DNA of 64,000 nucleotides, taken from Pseudomonas parafulva (GTDB taxonomy: Bacteria; Pseudomonadota; Gammaproteobacteria; Pseudomonadales; Pseudomonadaceae). The notes under the pieces were generated by a model that ran no database searches, was not told where the DNA came from, and saw nothing but the letters and a program-made list of their open reading frames with translations. Location of the stretch: assembly GCF_000800255.1 (NCBI RefSeq), contig NZ_CP009747.1, positions 4,340,001 to 4,404,000 on the forward strand. Direction: 5' to 3'. Position numbers and translations under genes: made by a program. Numbering within the stretch: position 1 is the stretch's first letter; each line of letters starts with the position of its first letter. Of this stretch, positions 38,048-46,882 are shown piece by piece.

Positions 38048-38890
38048 ATGTCTAAATTGGAATCGAGGTTTGCCAAGCATATCCACCTCTCCAGAGGTAG
38101 AAACGCTATCGATCGCTTGCTTCTCGGCTTTGAATGGCATTCAGAGCTGGATCAAAGCGCTATGGTCAATTTGTCGACCATCGTTCGCGATATCGCTGTG
38201 CTTCCCCGTTGCATCGAAATCAGGTCCGCTGAAAAAGAGATTGCGGATCCAAAGTCGGATTTCGCTGCATTCAATGACTCTTCGAATTTGACACATATTA
38301 TAGCCGACGATGGAGAGGGTTCCGACTCGGTTGATACTGAAAAATCCATTGAGCTCAATGTTCGCGAAAATGGATTTATGATCCTGCTTAATAGTGTAGC
38401 GCACTCCGATTGGGAAAATAGCCGCAATCGTGCGTTAGAGACCTCTGAAGCTGCAGTTGCTGAACTATTGAATAGGGTTTTACCAGAATCGATAGGGCTT
38501 AAGGTCGTTACAAGTTTCGAATTTGATCGCGAACTTCGCTTTGATGAGATTTTGAATGTTCAAAGTGATTTTATTCCGGCATCTACATTCAATGGTGGTT
38601 CATACTGGCGGTTTGAACACTCGTTTTACGAACCTCTCGCTAACGGTAAAGCTATTAAGACAACTTTTCACTTGCTGCATTCCCCATCAACCCATGATAG
38701 GGACAGACTTGTTATTAGTTGTCTGCATCGTTTGATATTTGGTGATCCTGCACCCATTGCCCCAAATGTGCTGCATAATGCGTATGATAATTTGTACAAA
38801 AAACACCAAACGATCGTTGCCTCTCTCCTAAGTGAAGATGCTGGAGAGTTTTTTGGCTTAAGGCCAGAAGGTGACAATTATGCATCCTAA
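38048..38890 (+). CDS. Uncharacterised protein, possibly TIGR04255-like (operon gene 1)
   Basis: A 280-residue soluble protein. Its length and layout recall TIGR04255 proteins: central DWENSRNRALETSEAAVAEL, then IGLKVVTSFEFDREL, and a late FHLLHSP...LVISCLH stretch. That match is weak and made by eye. There is no signal peptide, membrane helix or known catalytic motif. It is clearly richer in A+T than the flanking chromosome. The stop overlaps the next start by 11 bases, so this is the first gene of a coupled three-gene unit. Confidence 0.65.
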   Translation: MSKLESRFAKHIHLSRGRNAIDRLLLGFEWHSELDQSAMVNLSTIVRDIAVLPRCIEIRSAEKEIADPKSDFAAFNDSSNLTHIIADDGEGSDSVDTEKSIELNVRENGFMILLNSVAHSDWENSRNRALETSEAAVAELLNRVLPESIGLKVVTSFEFDRELRFDEILNVQSDFIPASTFNGGSYWRFEHSFYEPLANGKAIKTTFHLLHSPSTHDRDRLVISCLHRLIFGDPAPIAPNVLHNAYDNLYKKHQTIVASLLSEDAGEFFGLRPEGDNYAS

Positions 38891-39671
38891 TACTCAGGAT
38901 TTTGTAGTTAATCAGGCTCTACTTGTCCGTCTGGCGAAAGAAGACAATGCCGACCGCGATTGTTTTTACCGCCAGTCTGAGGTAGTTTCGATTAACAGCG
39001 ATTATCCTAGCGTAACGGTCGTAAATGCACGCTCGCCCGCTAGTCATCGGTCTTTCCCCTACCCAGAGGGTATGGGTTTCCTTGGCGCCGACCGATGGAG
39101 AGATTCGTCTTGTGTAAGCAAGGCACGTAGTTTTCTGAGCGATTATCCGACATATTCTGGCGAAGAGCTAAGTGTTCAACTCATGTTGAAAATTGCGCAC
39201 TTCAGCGACCAGGTCGATTGTACGAAAATGTCGGCTTTGATCATTGGCGCTCATTTTTATGAAGCCAGTGGTGCTCCAGACTATGGCAATGCATTCGCAC
39301 GCCTTACCGATTTTGAGAGTGAAGAACCTGACTGGGATGGTATGAATGGTCAGCCTGCTGATGGTCACACCGCTCAAGCAGTTAGGCAGTTGTTGAACCT
39401 TGCTCGAGAGCTTCATATTTCACGGCCCAGCTTGACGTTGAGCAATAATGGTGCTGTTTCAGTGATTTGGAAAGATAACACCAGATTTGCTAACTTGAAG
39501 TTTAAAGGACATGATCAATACTCTGCCATTGTGTTAGTTGACCGAAAGCCGTTTCTAACCATGAACTGTGCGGTAGGCCAGTTACCACAAGAATTAGAAC
39601 AATTTCTGATTGAGAGCTTCAAGGAAGATGTCACAACTCATTTGCCAAAATTGCCAACAGGTCTTCGCTAG
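38880..39671 (+). CDS. Uncharacterised protein with DWDGxxxxP motif (operon gene 2)
   Basis: A 263-residue soluble protein. EEPDWDGMNGQPADGHTAQA, then SRPSLTLSNNGAVSVIW, fits a widespread family of unknown function marked by a W-D-G motif followed by a proline and a later strand ending in I-x-W. The N-terminal half (RSFPYPEGMGF; SDYPTYSGEELS) is not recognised. I chose ATG 38,880 rather than the GTG at 38,871. It overlaps both neighbours, which implies a joint product or complex. Confidence 0.65.
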   Translation: MHPNTQDFVVNQALLVRLAKEDNADRDCFYRQSEVVSINSDYPSVTVVNARSPASHRSFPYPEGMGFLGADRWRDSSCVSKARSFLSDYPTYSGEELSVQLMLKIAHFSDQVDCTKMSALIIGAHFYEASGAPDYGNAFARLTDFESEEPDWDGMNGQPADGHTAQAVRQLLNLARELHISRPSLTLSNNGAVSVIWKDNTRFANLKFKGHDQYSAIVLVDRKPFLTMNCAVGQLPQELEQFLIESFKEDVTTHLPKLPTGLR

Positions 39672-40224
39672 TTCGCTAGGAAAGCCAACTGCAGCCCAAA
39701 AACTTTCTAAGGTTTTGGAGTGTGAAGACTGCAATGCCGAGACCCACTCGACGACAGAATGCTCGCCGGGCATCGTGCTCAATGATGAAATGGTGGCATC
39801 TTGCGCGTGTCATCCTTACCACGTTCTGGAGGACGGCAGCCTCTCGCCCGAAACTGTTGCGCACGCCTACGCGCAAGGTATGTCTGTCACTAGGTTGAGT
39901 AAGGTGGAAACCGGGGAAGCGCATGTCATGAACTTCTGCGCTGCCCAGTTCACTGGTCAAGGGAAGGGCGCACGCGGTAAGAAGAAAGCTGTGGGTATTG
40001 CGGTTGTCCGTACTGGCGATGCCCGTGAGGTCTTTTACGATACTGGGGGTCAAGCGTTCAAGGTCTACGACACCGCTAACCCGACCATGGGCTTCCATGC
40101 AGATATTTTTGCAACAGCTTTCTTTGGGAATTCTGAAGAGCTTTCGCTTGAAGATCAGGCGGTACGATTGGCCGCTCAAATGGCTTTGATCGATAAGATG
40201 GAACTGAAGCCGCTTCCGACATGA
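39628..40224 (+). CDS. Uncharacterised protein with N-terminal zinc ribbon (operon gene 3)
   Basis: A 198-residue protein. Two CxxC pairs (LICQNCQQVF and LECEDCNAE) form a probable zinc ribbon in the first 40 residues. A second region holds CACHPYHVLEDG and a possible folded domain with KKKAVGIAVVRTGDAREVFYDT. No nuclease motif was recognised. The start overlaps gene 2 by 44 bases. AAGGAAG lies immediately before the ATG, closer than usual, so reinitiation after gene 2 is likely. Confidence 0.6.
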   Translation: MSQLICQNCQQVFASSLGKPTAAQKLSKVLECEDCNAETHSTTECSPGIVLNDEMVASCACHPYHVLEDGSLSPETVAHAYAQGMSVTRLSKVETGEAHVMNFCAAQFTGQGKGARGKKKAVGIAVVRTGDAREVFYDTGGQAFKVYDTANPTMGFHADIFATAFFGNSEELSLEDQAVRLAAQMALIDKMELKPLPT

Positions 40225-40488
40225 ATATAAGTAAGCATTCTGCTTGGTTCAGTGATTTAGATTCTAATCTTGTACAAGTAACTCCCCCCCCTCCACACCG
40301 AATTCACAGTTTTATGGTCGATAGCAAAGTCGCGATCGACCTCTTCGATCCGAAAGTGTCTGCCTCAAGGTGAAATAACCCGATACTCACTTAAATAGTC
40401 TTATTCCAAGCCCAAAAATCGCTTACTACCCACCATGCGATTGAGCCTTTGGCTCCATAAAGTCTTGTCAATCTTTATTATCTCTAAA

Positions 40489-40695
40489 TCAGTGGCGAGA
40501 TGTTTTTTTGCTTGCCATACTCTCTAGATGGAAGGAGCTGGCAGCGGCTGTGAGGAATTCGGCTTCCTGGCGCAGTTTTTCTAAGTCCTTTGCGGGAGCG
40601 CAGCCTTGAGCTTCGGTATACCTACGTTGGGCAGCGATGGCAGTTTCCCACAGCTGAAACTGCTGCTGGATCTTCACAGAATCGATCTCGCTCAT
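40489..40695 (-). CDS. Small hypothetical protein
   Basis: A 68-residue hydrophilic protein, probably helical (IQQQFQLWETAIAAQRRYTE, then LEKLRQEAEFLTAAASSF). The ATG at 40,695 is preferred to longer in-frame starts. It stands alone in a 0.8-kb stretch with little coding content; the 264-bp gap before it shows nothing clear. Confidence 0.4.
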   Translation of the reverse strand: MSEIDSVKIQQQFQLWETAIAAQRRYTEAQGCAPAKDLEKLRQEAEFLTAAASSFHLESMASKKTSRH

Positions 40696-40827
40696 CTCTA
40701 TGATCCTCACAATTGTGAACGGTCTCATCACTATAGCCCTCTGAAGAGACTTGAGGCCAAAGTCATCTGATGGATACTCAGGTTCGCGTACGCAATCCTT
40801 TATCTTCAATGCTCAGGAGCAGTTGAA

Positions 40828-40905
40828 ACCCGTAAAGGCATCGGTCGGGCTATCGCCGAGCAGCTTGCGGCCAGTGGGCACTAAGTTGTTGGCATCGCTC
40901 GACGG
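40828..40905 (+). pseudogene. Short-chain dehydrogenase fragment
   Basis: Twenty-odd codons read KGIGRAIAEQLAASGH, stop, VVGIARR, which is the cofactor-binding start of a 3-oxoacyl-ACP-reductase-like protein with an in-frame TAA. Nothing further of the gene is visible. Confidence 0.45.
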
Positions 40906-41025
40906 GTGATTGTTAGTGCACCAGCCCGTCGCCGAGAGCTATTCCTACATCGGACCATCGCTTCGGCGCACCCTCTTCAAAGGTGAAGTGCATTGGTGCG
41001 CCGGGGTTGCCCATCAGAGAAGAGC

Positions 41026-43350
41026 TTAACGATAGATGAAACTACCCTTGTTCTCAGCCCAAGCATCAAAGTGTTGGCGCAGAGTGGTGAGCGCTACTGC
41101 TTCATTCGGGAAGTCAGCTGGGTTGATGGCCTCACATCGATCCCTTGCCGTATCCAGGCCGATAAAAATCTCGAAGACGTCCTTGCTGAAAATATTGTGC
41201 ACCTGAGACACGTGATCACCTACGGTATGGCTGCGCCCAATGCTCATCATGCTTTTAGCCATACTGGCAAAGCCTTCATCGCTGCTGATGGCCTCTAGCA
41301 ACCATGTGCGAGGTTCCTCGACGGACCCTGCATAATTTTTCCACCGATAAAGCAGGGATTCGAGGTCGGGCTCCGCGAGCAAAACGCTTTTGCCCGCAGC
41401 GCGACTTCTGATTAGTTGTAGCCACATATCTTTCATCGCCTCGACAGTCGCTAGGCTCAGGGTGGGATCAAAATCAGCTGTTTCTTGGTGGTCGGTTGGA
41501 TCACTGAGATGGATTAGCATTGCTGCTACAGAAAGCGCTTCGGTCTTCTGAAGGGCGTCAACAGCTAAACCACCTCGCTGGTCCTCTGGAAGGCGCTTCA
41601 AGAACCAAGATACTGCATGCCATCCGCTTACCCAAGGCGAGCTGAATGACTCACCTTCGAAGCGCACGAGCTTCTGCGCGATGGTGAACAGTCCCGGCAG
41701 CAGTATTGCGGCGTTTTCAGTCGGCAGAAGGCCAACCGAATCATCAAGCCTCGCAATGAGCGAAGGCAGCAGGTTCTCTGCTTCTATCTCGGCGATCAAA
41801 GCGGCAAGGTTTTCCTCCATCGCTGTGGCATCAATAAACTCAATGAAGCGTCGTTCCGAAATCTCACCGAGCGCGGTTTGAAGCTCGAAATACCGGGGGA
41901 AAAAGCGTGGGGTGCACACCTGTTTGCCATCCAACCATTGCTGGCGAAAACCATCGCTGTAATGCGTGCCGCCCATGGCCCATTGGATGGTGGGGAAAAG
42001 CAGCTTAATGGTGTCTTGGGCCAGTTTGCGTCGATCTTCTGGGACGATCTCAATAAGCTTTTGGACGGCATCCTTCACGATGGCATCGCGACCATCCCCA
42101 CGGTAGCGATGCTCTTGTAGAAGCATTGATTTCTCTTGGAACAGAGCTTCGTGTAGATCTGGTTCGAAAACACGCAGCGTTTCCAGCACAAGGAAGTCCA
42201 CAATATTCACTTCGAGCAAATCATCTGACGCATGCAAGGGTAGATGCACCGCGATGGACGACAGCAGTCGATGAGCATCTCGCATGTTCCGCACGTGTGG
42301 TTGGATGCAGCTTAGCAAGGCATTTCCCCAGCGGACCTTGGCGAAGCCGTTTTGCTCGGTAGCGAATCGGATTGCCAACTCCGTTAGCTGCTCCGCAAAG
42401 ATCTGATGCACCATTTGCGTTGGCACAGCGGGGAGATCGAAATGGGCCTGTACAATTTTTTCGAGGAAAGCGCGCCCATTGTTGTCTGCGACCGGGTCAA
42501 GGGCTCGTTCCACGATGCTGGGCTGGAAGAGCAACACAAAGACAATGTTGGGCAAGTTTGCATTAGCCTTGACCTGGCGCAGCAGGACCCGTATCTGATC
42601 AGGTTCGAGTCGATCAATATCGTCGACGAAGACAATGAGCGGGCGCTTCAATTCACGCAGGCGCGCTTCGAGAGCTTTACGGATTTTGTCCAGCGGTTCG
42701 CCGCTACGGTCGCGACCAAGGTGCTTCAACAAACGGCCCAGCAACGAGGTAGCGATCGACAACCCTGCTAGAACATAAGCCACCGTGGCTGCGGCGGGAA
42801 GGTTGAAGCCGATGGATGAGGCTACAGAAATTACCGACGCGTTTGTCAGCACTGAAGAGATTTTCTGGCTGTCCCCACCTGCCTTTTTGAGCGGGGCGCT
42901 GGAGCCAGATAAAATTGCACCGTAGCGCCTCAACGCTTCTGCACGAGCCTTTGCTTCTTGGGAATGATCGCCGCCCAATCGGTCGGCTATCTGACCAAAT
43001 AGCGCCCGAGTGATGGCGTTGCCGTCGCCCCATTGCCAAGGGTTGAAATCAAGCCAATCTGCGCCGTCGCTTCTGGCTTGCAGTTGCTCGATAACGAGGT
43101 GTTTGAGTGAGGACTTTCCGAAGCCCCAGCCTCCTCGGATAGCAAACACGCGGCCTTCACGAAGACTTAGTTCGGACAGCACGCCGGCGATGCGGTTTGC
43201 ATAGCCCCCCCTTCGAAGCCGGTCCTCAGCCTTCGTCCGGATTGGTGCCTCCGTTCCGATCTCCATAGGTTGATGATTGAGGAATTTATCCCTGGTTTGC
43301 GCCTGCTGGCCTGGTAGCCACTGCTTCACCAAGCTCCAAAACCCACTCAT
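41026..43350 (-). CDS. KAP family P-loop NTPase
   Basis: A 774-residue protein. Walker A is GGWGFGKSS with K79; DWLDFNPWQW follows, as in KAP proteins. Two hydrophobic stretches within about 165-210 (NASVISVASSIGFNLPAAAT, VAYVLAGLSIATSLLGRLL) are membrane segments inserted between Walker A and Walker B, the KAP hallmark. Walker B is LIVFVDDIDRL. The rest is a long alpha-helical C-terminal region. The ATG at 43,350 has GGAG 9 bases upstream. KAP ATPases include phage-exclusion protein PifA. It lies near the transposon's left end, opposite in direction to the three-gene operon. Confidence 0.9.
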   Translation of the reverse strand: MSGFWSLVKQWLPGQQAQTRDKFLNHQPMEIGTEAPIRTKAEDRLRRGGYANRIAGVLSELSLREGRVFAIRGGWGFGKSSLKHLVIEQLQARSDGADWLDFNPWQWGDGNAITRALFGQIADRLGGDHSQEAKARAEALRRYGAILSGSSAPLKKAGGDSQKISSVLTNASVISVASSIGFNLPAAATVAYVLAGLSIATSLLGRLLKHLGRDRSGEPLDKIRKALEARLRELKRPLIVFVDDIDRLEPDQIRVLLRQVKANANLPNIVFVLLFQPSIVERALDPVADNNGRAFLEKIVQAHFDLPAVPTQMVHQIFAEQLTELAIRFATEQNGFAKVRWGNALLSCIQPHVRNMRDAHRLLSSIAVHLPLHASDDLLEVNIVDFLVLETLRVFEPDLHEALFQEKSMLLQEHRYRGDGRDAIVKDAVQKLIEIVPEDRRKLAQDTIKLLFPTIQWAMGGTHYSDGFRQQWLDGKQVCTPRFFPRYFELQTALGEISERRFIEFIDATAMEENLAALIAEIEAENLLPSLIARLDDSVGLLPTENAAILLPGLFTIAQKLVRFEGESFSSPWVSGWHAVSWFLKRLPEDQRGGLAVDALQKTEALSVAAMLIHLSDPTDHQETADFDPTLSLATVEAMKDMWLQLIRSRAAGKSVLLAEPDLESLLYRWKNYAGSVEEPRTWLLEAISSDEGFASMAKSMMSIGRSHTVGDHVSQVHNIFSKDVFEIFIGLDTARDRCEAINPADFPNEAVALTTLRQHFDAWAENKGSFIYR

Positions 43351-43690
43351 AATTTGCTTCTCCATTGCAGGAAGTCGAGCTTCTCTTTGTAGTGAAGGTT
43401 CGGCTTCGGGCCGCAGCCAGCCCTTACACATACTCCACTATGCCTAACCGTGTGTACTCTTCCCTCAAGGCTTCGACACATAGCTTCCAACCGTGAAGTC
43501 CGCAAAATGATCAAGGCATACTACCGCCTGCGATGTTTGCTCGGATAAAACCCAGGGTTGTCGCGAATCTTCTAGGCGACAAACTCGGTGGCATCATTGT
43601 TGGCGTTCGGATAGCTGCTGACCAGCCCTAAACAACTGGAAGCAGATGACCTTGAGATTGACGAGCCCGCTTGAGAGGGCTTGTCAGCGC

Positions 43691-43839
43691 TGTGTCAAAC
43701 TATATTGTGCAAAGCGGAGCGCTTTATTCGATGAGGTATCTGCTTGTGTCAAACTATGATTCGACCACGGCGATAGGTCCCAGGGCTGTCGGGCGCGAAT
43801 TACAAGGGGCTCTGTGTCAAACTATATTGTTAGCCCCCA
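43691..43839. repeat. Left end of the small Tn7-like element: three TnsB-type sites
   Basis: TGTGTCAAACTATATTGT at 43,691-43,708 and 43,813-43,830, and TGTGTCAAACTATGAT at 43,745-43,760. Spacing is 54 and 68 bp, like the dispersed left-end sites of Tn7. The terminus is the A at 43,839, followed by GGGTG. The 340 bp between the KAP start and the first site hold no clear gene. Confidence 0.85.
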
Positions 43840-43918
43840 GGGTGATGATTACCCTCGCTCCCAAGCGATGCGCAGCAGTTCTCAACGGGTGTGCATTCGA
43901 CTGATCAATCACGCAGCG

Positions 43919-43945
43919 ATGAAGGAGGCACAAAGCCTCCTTCAT
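43919..43945. terminator. Strong hairpin downstream of the NTF2-like gene
   Basis: ATGAAGGAGGC pairs perfectly with GCCTCCTTCAT around ACAAA. It lies 33 bp past the leftward stop at 43,978. No long T-run follows on either strand, so termination may be weak. Confidence 0.55.
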
Positions 43946-43977
43946 TGATGGACAATCGCGCCTTGAAGGGGTCGCCG

Positions 43978-44502
43978 TCATGTCTTCTCTGGTTGGGGAA
44001 CACGCTGCAGCACGTCCTCATAGGCACGCAGATCGAGGAACGCCGTTACCTCGATCGCACGTGCGTTATCCATCCGTAATATCCAGGCATAGCGATTGAT
44101 ATAGGGCTTACCGTCGCCCGCGACGGCCTCGCCTGTCCACTGGACGATGACGTATCCGCCATCGGCCCAGACGTGCCTCGACACCGGCCGAATGGGCGTT
44201 TTGAGCCGCACGGTGAGGGGGCGAACCGCTCTCTCCATCAAATCATCGCGCCCGTGATAAGTACCTGCGTAGGGCCCTGACCCTTCAACGGTCCAGACGA
44301 CGTTCGGTGCCACAACCTCGTTGAAGAAGTCAGAGCCACCCGCCGCCCACCGATCGAATGCGGCAGCGACAACGGCTTTGTTGTCGGCGACCACTGCAGG
44401 CTGGCTTGGCTCGACAATCGCCGAGGCAGACGTTGCACAGCAGGCAAGCGACGCGCAGAGAACGAGGCTGAAAATGTGACGGGTTGAACGCAGGCTGGTC
44501 AC
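43978..44502 (-). CDS. Secreted NTF2/SnoaL-like protein
   Basis: A 174-residue protein with a signal peptide (cleavage near TSASA, about residue 28) and a single NTF2-like fold: AAFDRWAAGGSDFFNEVVAP, then VVWTVEGSGPYAG. The family includes isomerases, cyclases and many small-molecule-binding proteins; the substrate cannot be deduced. Its start overlaps the aldo/keto reductase stop by 4 bases, so the two are coupled. Confidence 0.75.
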   Translation of the reverse strand: MTSLRSTRHIFSLVLCASLACCATSASAIVEPSQPAVVADNKAVVAAAFDRWAAGGSDFFNEVVAPNVVWTVEGSGPYAGTYHGRDDLMERAVRPLTVRLKTPIRPVSRHVWADGGYVIVQWTGEAVAGDGKPYINRYAWILRMDNARAIEVTAFLDLRAYEDVLQRVPQPEKT

Positions 44503-45599
44503 GATATGTTCTCCCTTGGCGTTTCTTGTCCCACGCGTTTCTGCACCGTGGCGCCGCCGAATATCAATTGCTGGACCATCGGTCTGGCGACAAACCGACC
44601 CGGAAAGACAGGTTCAGGCGCGCTTGCTCGATCCAAGCGTTCGAGATGCGACTGATCCAACTCGATACTGAGTGCTTTCAGGTTGTCTTCGGCTTGGGCC
44701 AATGTTCGCGCCCCGACGATGGGCGCCACCACCATCGGGTTGCGCAAGGTCCACGCCAGCGCGACCTGGGAGGCTGTGGCGCCTATTTCCCGGGCGATAT
44801 CGACCACCACGCTGGCGATGAGCAGCGAGCGCTCGTTCATGTGTCCCGTGGCACTGATCACGCCCTTGCGGTCTGTCGCTACGCCGGCCTCTTGGTTATC
44901 GCTCAGGTCTTCACGTCCATACTTGCCGGTCAGAATACCGCCGCCCAGCGGTGACCACGGCATCACGCCGAGCCCCATTTCCCGCGCCATGGGCAGTAAC
45001 TCATGTTCCACGGTGCGCTCCACCAGGCTGTATTCGATTTGTAGCGCGACCAAGGGCGACCAGCCGCGCAGCTCTGAGAGCGCTTGCAACTGCACGACCT
45101 TCCATGCAGGCGTGTTGCAGATGCCCAGATACAGCACCTTGCCGCTGCGAACCAGATCATCCAAGCCGCGCATGACTTCTTCCGCGCTCGTGGTGAAGTC
45201 CCAAGCGTGCAGGTACAGCAGGTCAATACGGTCGGTGTCCAGTTGTCGGAGGCTGGTTTCGACCGAACGCATCATGTTGAGGCGATGATTGCCGCCTGAG
45301 TTGGGGTCACCGGGATCACGGGCCATCGTGTACTTGGTTGAAACAACCAAGCGCTCGCGGCGACCCTTCATCAACTGGCCAAGCATGCGCTCGGACGCGC
45401 CATTGGTGTAGTTGACCGCGGTGTCTATGAAGTTGCCGCCCGCTGCGACGTAGGCGTCGAAAATTTGCCGGGCTCCGGCTTCGTCCGTTCCCCACCCCCA
45501 GTCGGAGCCGAAGGTCATCGTCCCCAAGGCGAGTGGGGAAACGCGAATGCCGGAGCGGCCAAGCAGGCGGTACTGATCGAGTGCTGCAGAATTAGACAT
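44499..45599 (-). CDS. Aldo/keto reductase
   Basis: A 366-residue NADPH-dependent oxidoreductase with a TIM-barrel. The catalytic tetrad is recognisable: D in NFIDTAVNY with the tyrosine five residues later, K in STKY, and H in LYLHAWD. The cofactor part is near VAPIVGARTLAQAEDN. The substrate is unknown. It is divergent from an AraC regulator 143 bp away, which probably controls it. Confidence 0.9.
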   Translation of the reverse strand: MSNSAALDQYRLLGRSGIRVSPLALGTMTFGSDWGWGTDEAGARQIFDAYVAAGGNFIDTAVNYTNGASERMLGQLMKGRRERLVVSTKYTMARDPGDPNSGGNHRLNMMRSVETSLRQLDTDRIDLLYLHAWDFTTSAEEVMRGLDDLVRSGKVLYLGICNTPAWKVVQLQALSELRGWSPLVALQIEYSLVERTVEHELLPMAREMGLGVMPWSPLGGGILTGKYGREDLSDNQEAGVATDRKGVISATGHMNERSLLIASVVVDIAREIGATASQVALAWTLRNPMVVAPIVGARTLAQAEDNLKALSIELDQSHLERLDRASAPEPVFPGRFVARPMVQQLIFGGATVQKRVGQETPRENIS

Positions 45600-45742
45600 T
45601 GGAACTCCTTACCGAACACTGTCGATGGCGGTAGGGAGACTGTGCGTCGAGAGGGCGGCTTGCGGGTAAAGGGATCGTCTTGCATTCTTGCATCATCCTC
45701 CGAGGTACTGGGAGTTCCACGCCAGAACGTTTGGGACACGCC

Positions 45743-46633
45743 ATGAATCAGCGGCACACCCTGATCGACATCATCCGTCGTCATGCACCTTCCAATGGTT
45801 TCCACTCAACGCCCCTACCAGGCGTGACATTGGTGCGTTCAGATACGCCCACCGTGCCCATGCCCGTGGTGTATCAGCCAACCCTCTGCTACATCGTTCA
45901 AGGACGTAAGAAGGTCTCGATTGGCGCCACGACCTACGTGTACGACGCGGCCAATTACCTTGTCGCCTCAGTCGATATGCCGGTGATGGGCTCGATTATC
46001 GAAGCGAGCGAGGCAGAACCCTATCTGTGCCTGGTGCTTGACTTGGACAGGGCGGTGCTCAGCGAGCTTGCCCTGCGCCATCCAGCCGCTCGCCACGAAT
46101 CATCGACCTCGACGCCAAGTGGTATCGAACTCAACGGCAGCACCCCTGAGCTTTTGGACGCCGTCAGCAGGCTGGCTCGCTTGCTCGACACGCCTCAAGA
46201 CGCTGCAGAACTGGCGCCGCTGGTGATACGTGAAGTGCTCTATCGCCTGCTCACCCGACCTGGCAATCAGATGCTGCTGCAGATGGCCACGGCCGACAGT
46301 CGTCTTCGTCAGATCGCCAAAGCGATCACCTGGCTTCGTGCCCACTATCAGGAGCCGGTGCGCATCGATGATGTGGCGGGCGTCGCAGGCATGAGCCGCT
46401 CCACCTTTCATGTCCACTTCAAGGCGGTAACGTCAATGAGTCCGCTGGAATTCCGTTGTCTGCTCAGGCTGCAGGAGGCCCGGCGCTTGATGGTGGCCGA
46501 GGCGCTGGACGCGGCAGGTGCCGGTTACCGGGTCGGCTACGAGAGCCCGTCTCAATTCAGCCGTGACTACGCACGCATCTTTGGCCTTCCGCCTGCCCGA
46601 GATGCTGTGCGATTGCGCAGCGCGTCTTTGTAG
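45743..46633 (+). CDS. AraC family regulator
   Basis: A 296-residue regulator. The N-terminal AraC_N-type effector domain includes YQPTLCYIVQGRKKVSIG. Two C-terminal helix-turn-helix units follow: IDDVAGVAGMSRSTFHVHFK and AGAGYRVGYESPSQFSRDYA. I used the ATG at 45,743; an upstream in-frame start lacks a ribosome site. It probably activates the divergent aldo/keto reductase operon, as is common for this family in Pseudomonas. The 249 bp after it shows nothing distinct. Confidence 0.88.
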   Translation: MNQRHTLIDIIRRHAPSNGFHSTPLPGVTLVRSDTPTVPMPVVYQPTLCYIVQGRKKVSIGATTYVYDAANYLVASVDMPVMGSIIEASEAEPYLCLVLDLDRAVLSELALRHPAARHESSTSTPSGIELNGSTPELLDAVSRLARLLDTPQDAAELAPLVIREVLYRLLTRPGNQMLLQMATADSRLRQIAKAITWLRAHYQEPVRIDDVAGVAGMSRSTFHVHFKAVTSMSPLEFRCLLRLQEARRLMVAEALDAAGAGYRVGYESPSQFSRDYARIFGLPPARDAVRLRSASL

Positions 46634-46882
46634 CATAGCCAGACGCCATACCTGAGTTTCGTGACCAGGCGCCTCAGTTAAAAGCGCGAGCGTTCAGGCT
46701 GCGCCGCGCACGTATAACGGGACATGAGTGAAACTAAAGCCCCTCTGAATTCAATTCATTGGCCCCACCTTGAGACCCCCTCTAATATGCTGATCAATTC
46801 AGGGCCGTGCGAAGCTGATCGCTGATCGGCCAGTAGTGCTGGATGCACGATGATCTATTAGCGCTTGGGGAGTTGAGCCAAG

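Larger units (their letters stand above)
35892..43839 (+). mobile_element. Small defective Tn7-like transposon with 5-bp target duplication
   Basis: The ends begin TGGCTTTGAACAATAAAG (+, from 35,892) and TGGGGGCTAACAATATAG (-, from 43,839). They agree at 20 of 27 terminal bases, and 17 of 19 after the first eight. GGGTG stands directly outside both ends (35,887-35,891 and 43,840-43,844), the 5-bp duplication of Tn7-type insertion. The right end has closely packed sites next to a tnsA stub; the left end has three dispersed sites. tnsB and tnsC are missing, so it is non-autonomous. Length 7,948 bp. Cargo: decayed oxidoreductase and LuxR genes, a three-gene operon and a KAP NTPase. Confidence 0.88.

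Noticed and set aside
35748..43830. CRISPR array from short spaced repeats
   Set aside because: Only two or three copies per cluster, partial identity and no cas genes; they are transposon end sites.
43671..43904. Short frame across the left end of the small transposon
   Set aside because: It is composed of the end repeats and runs over the transposon boundary.
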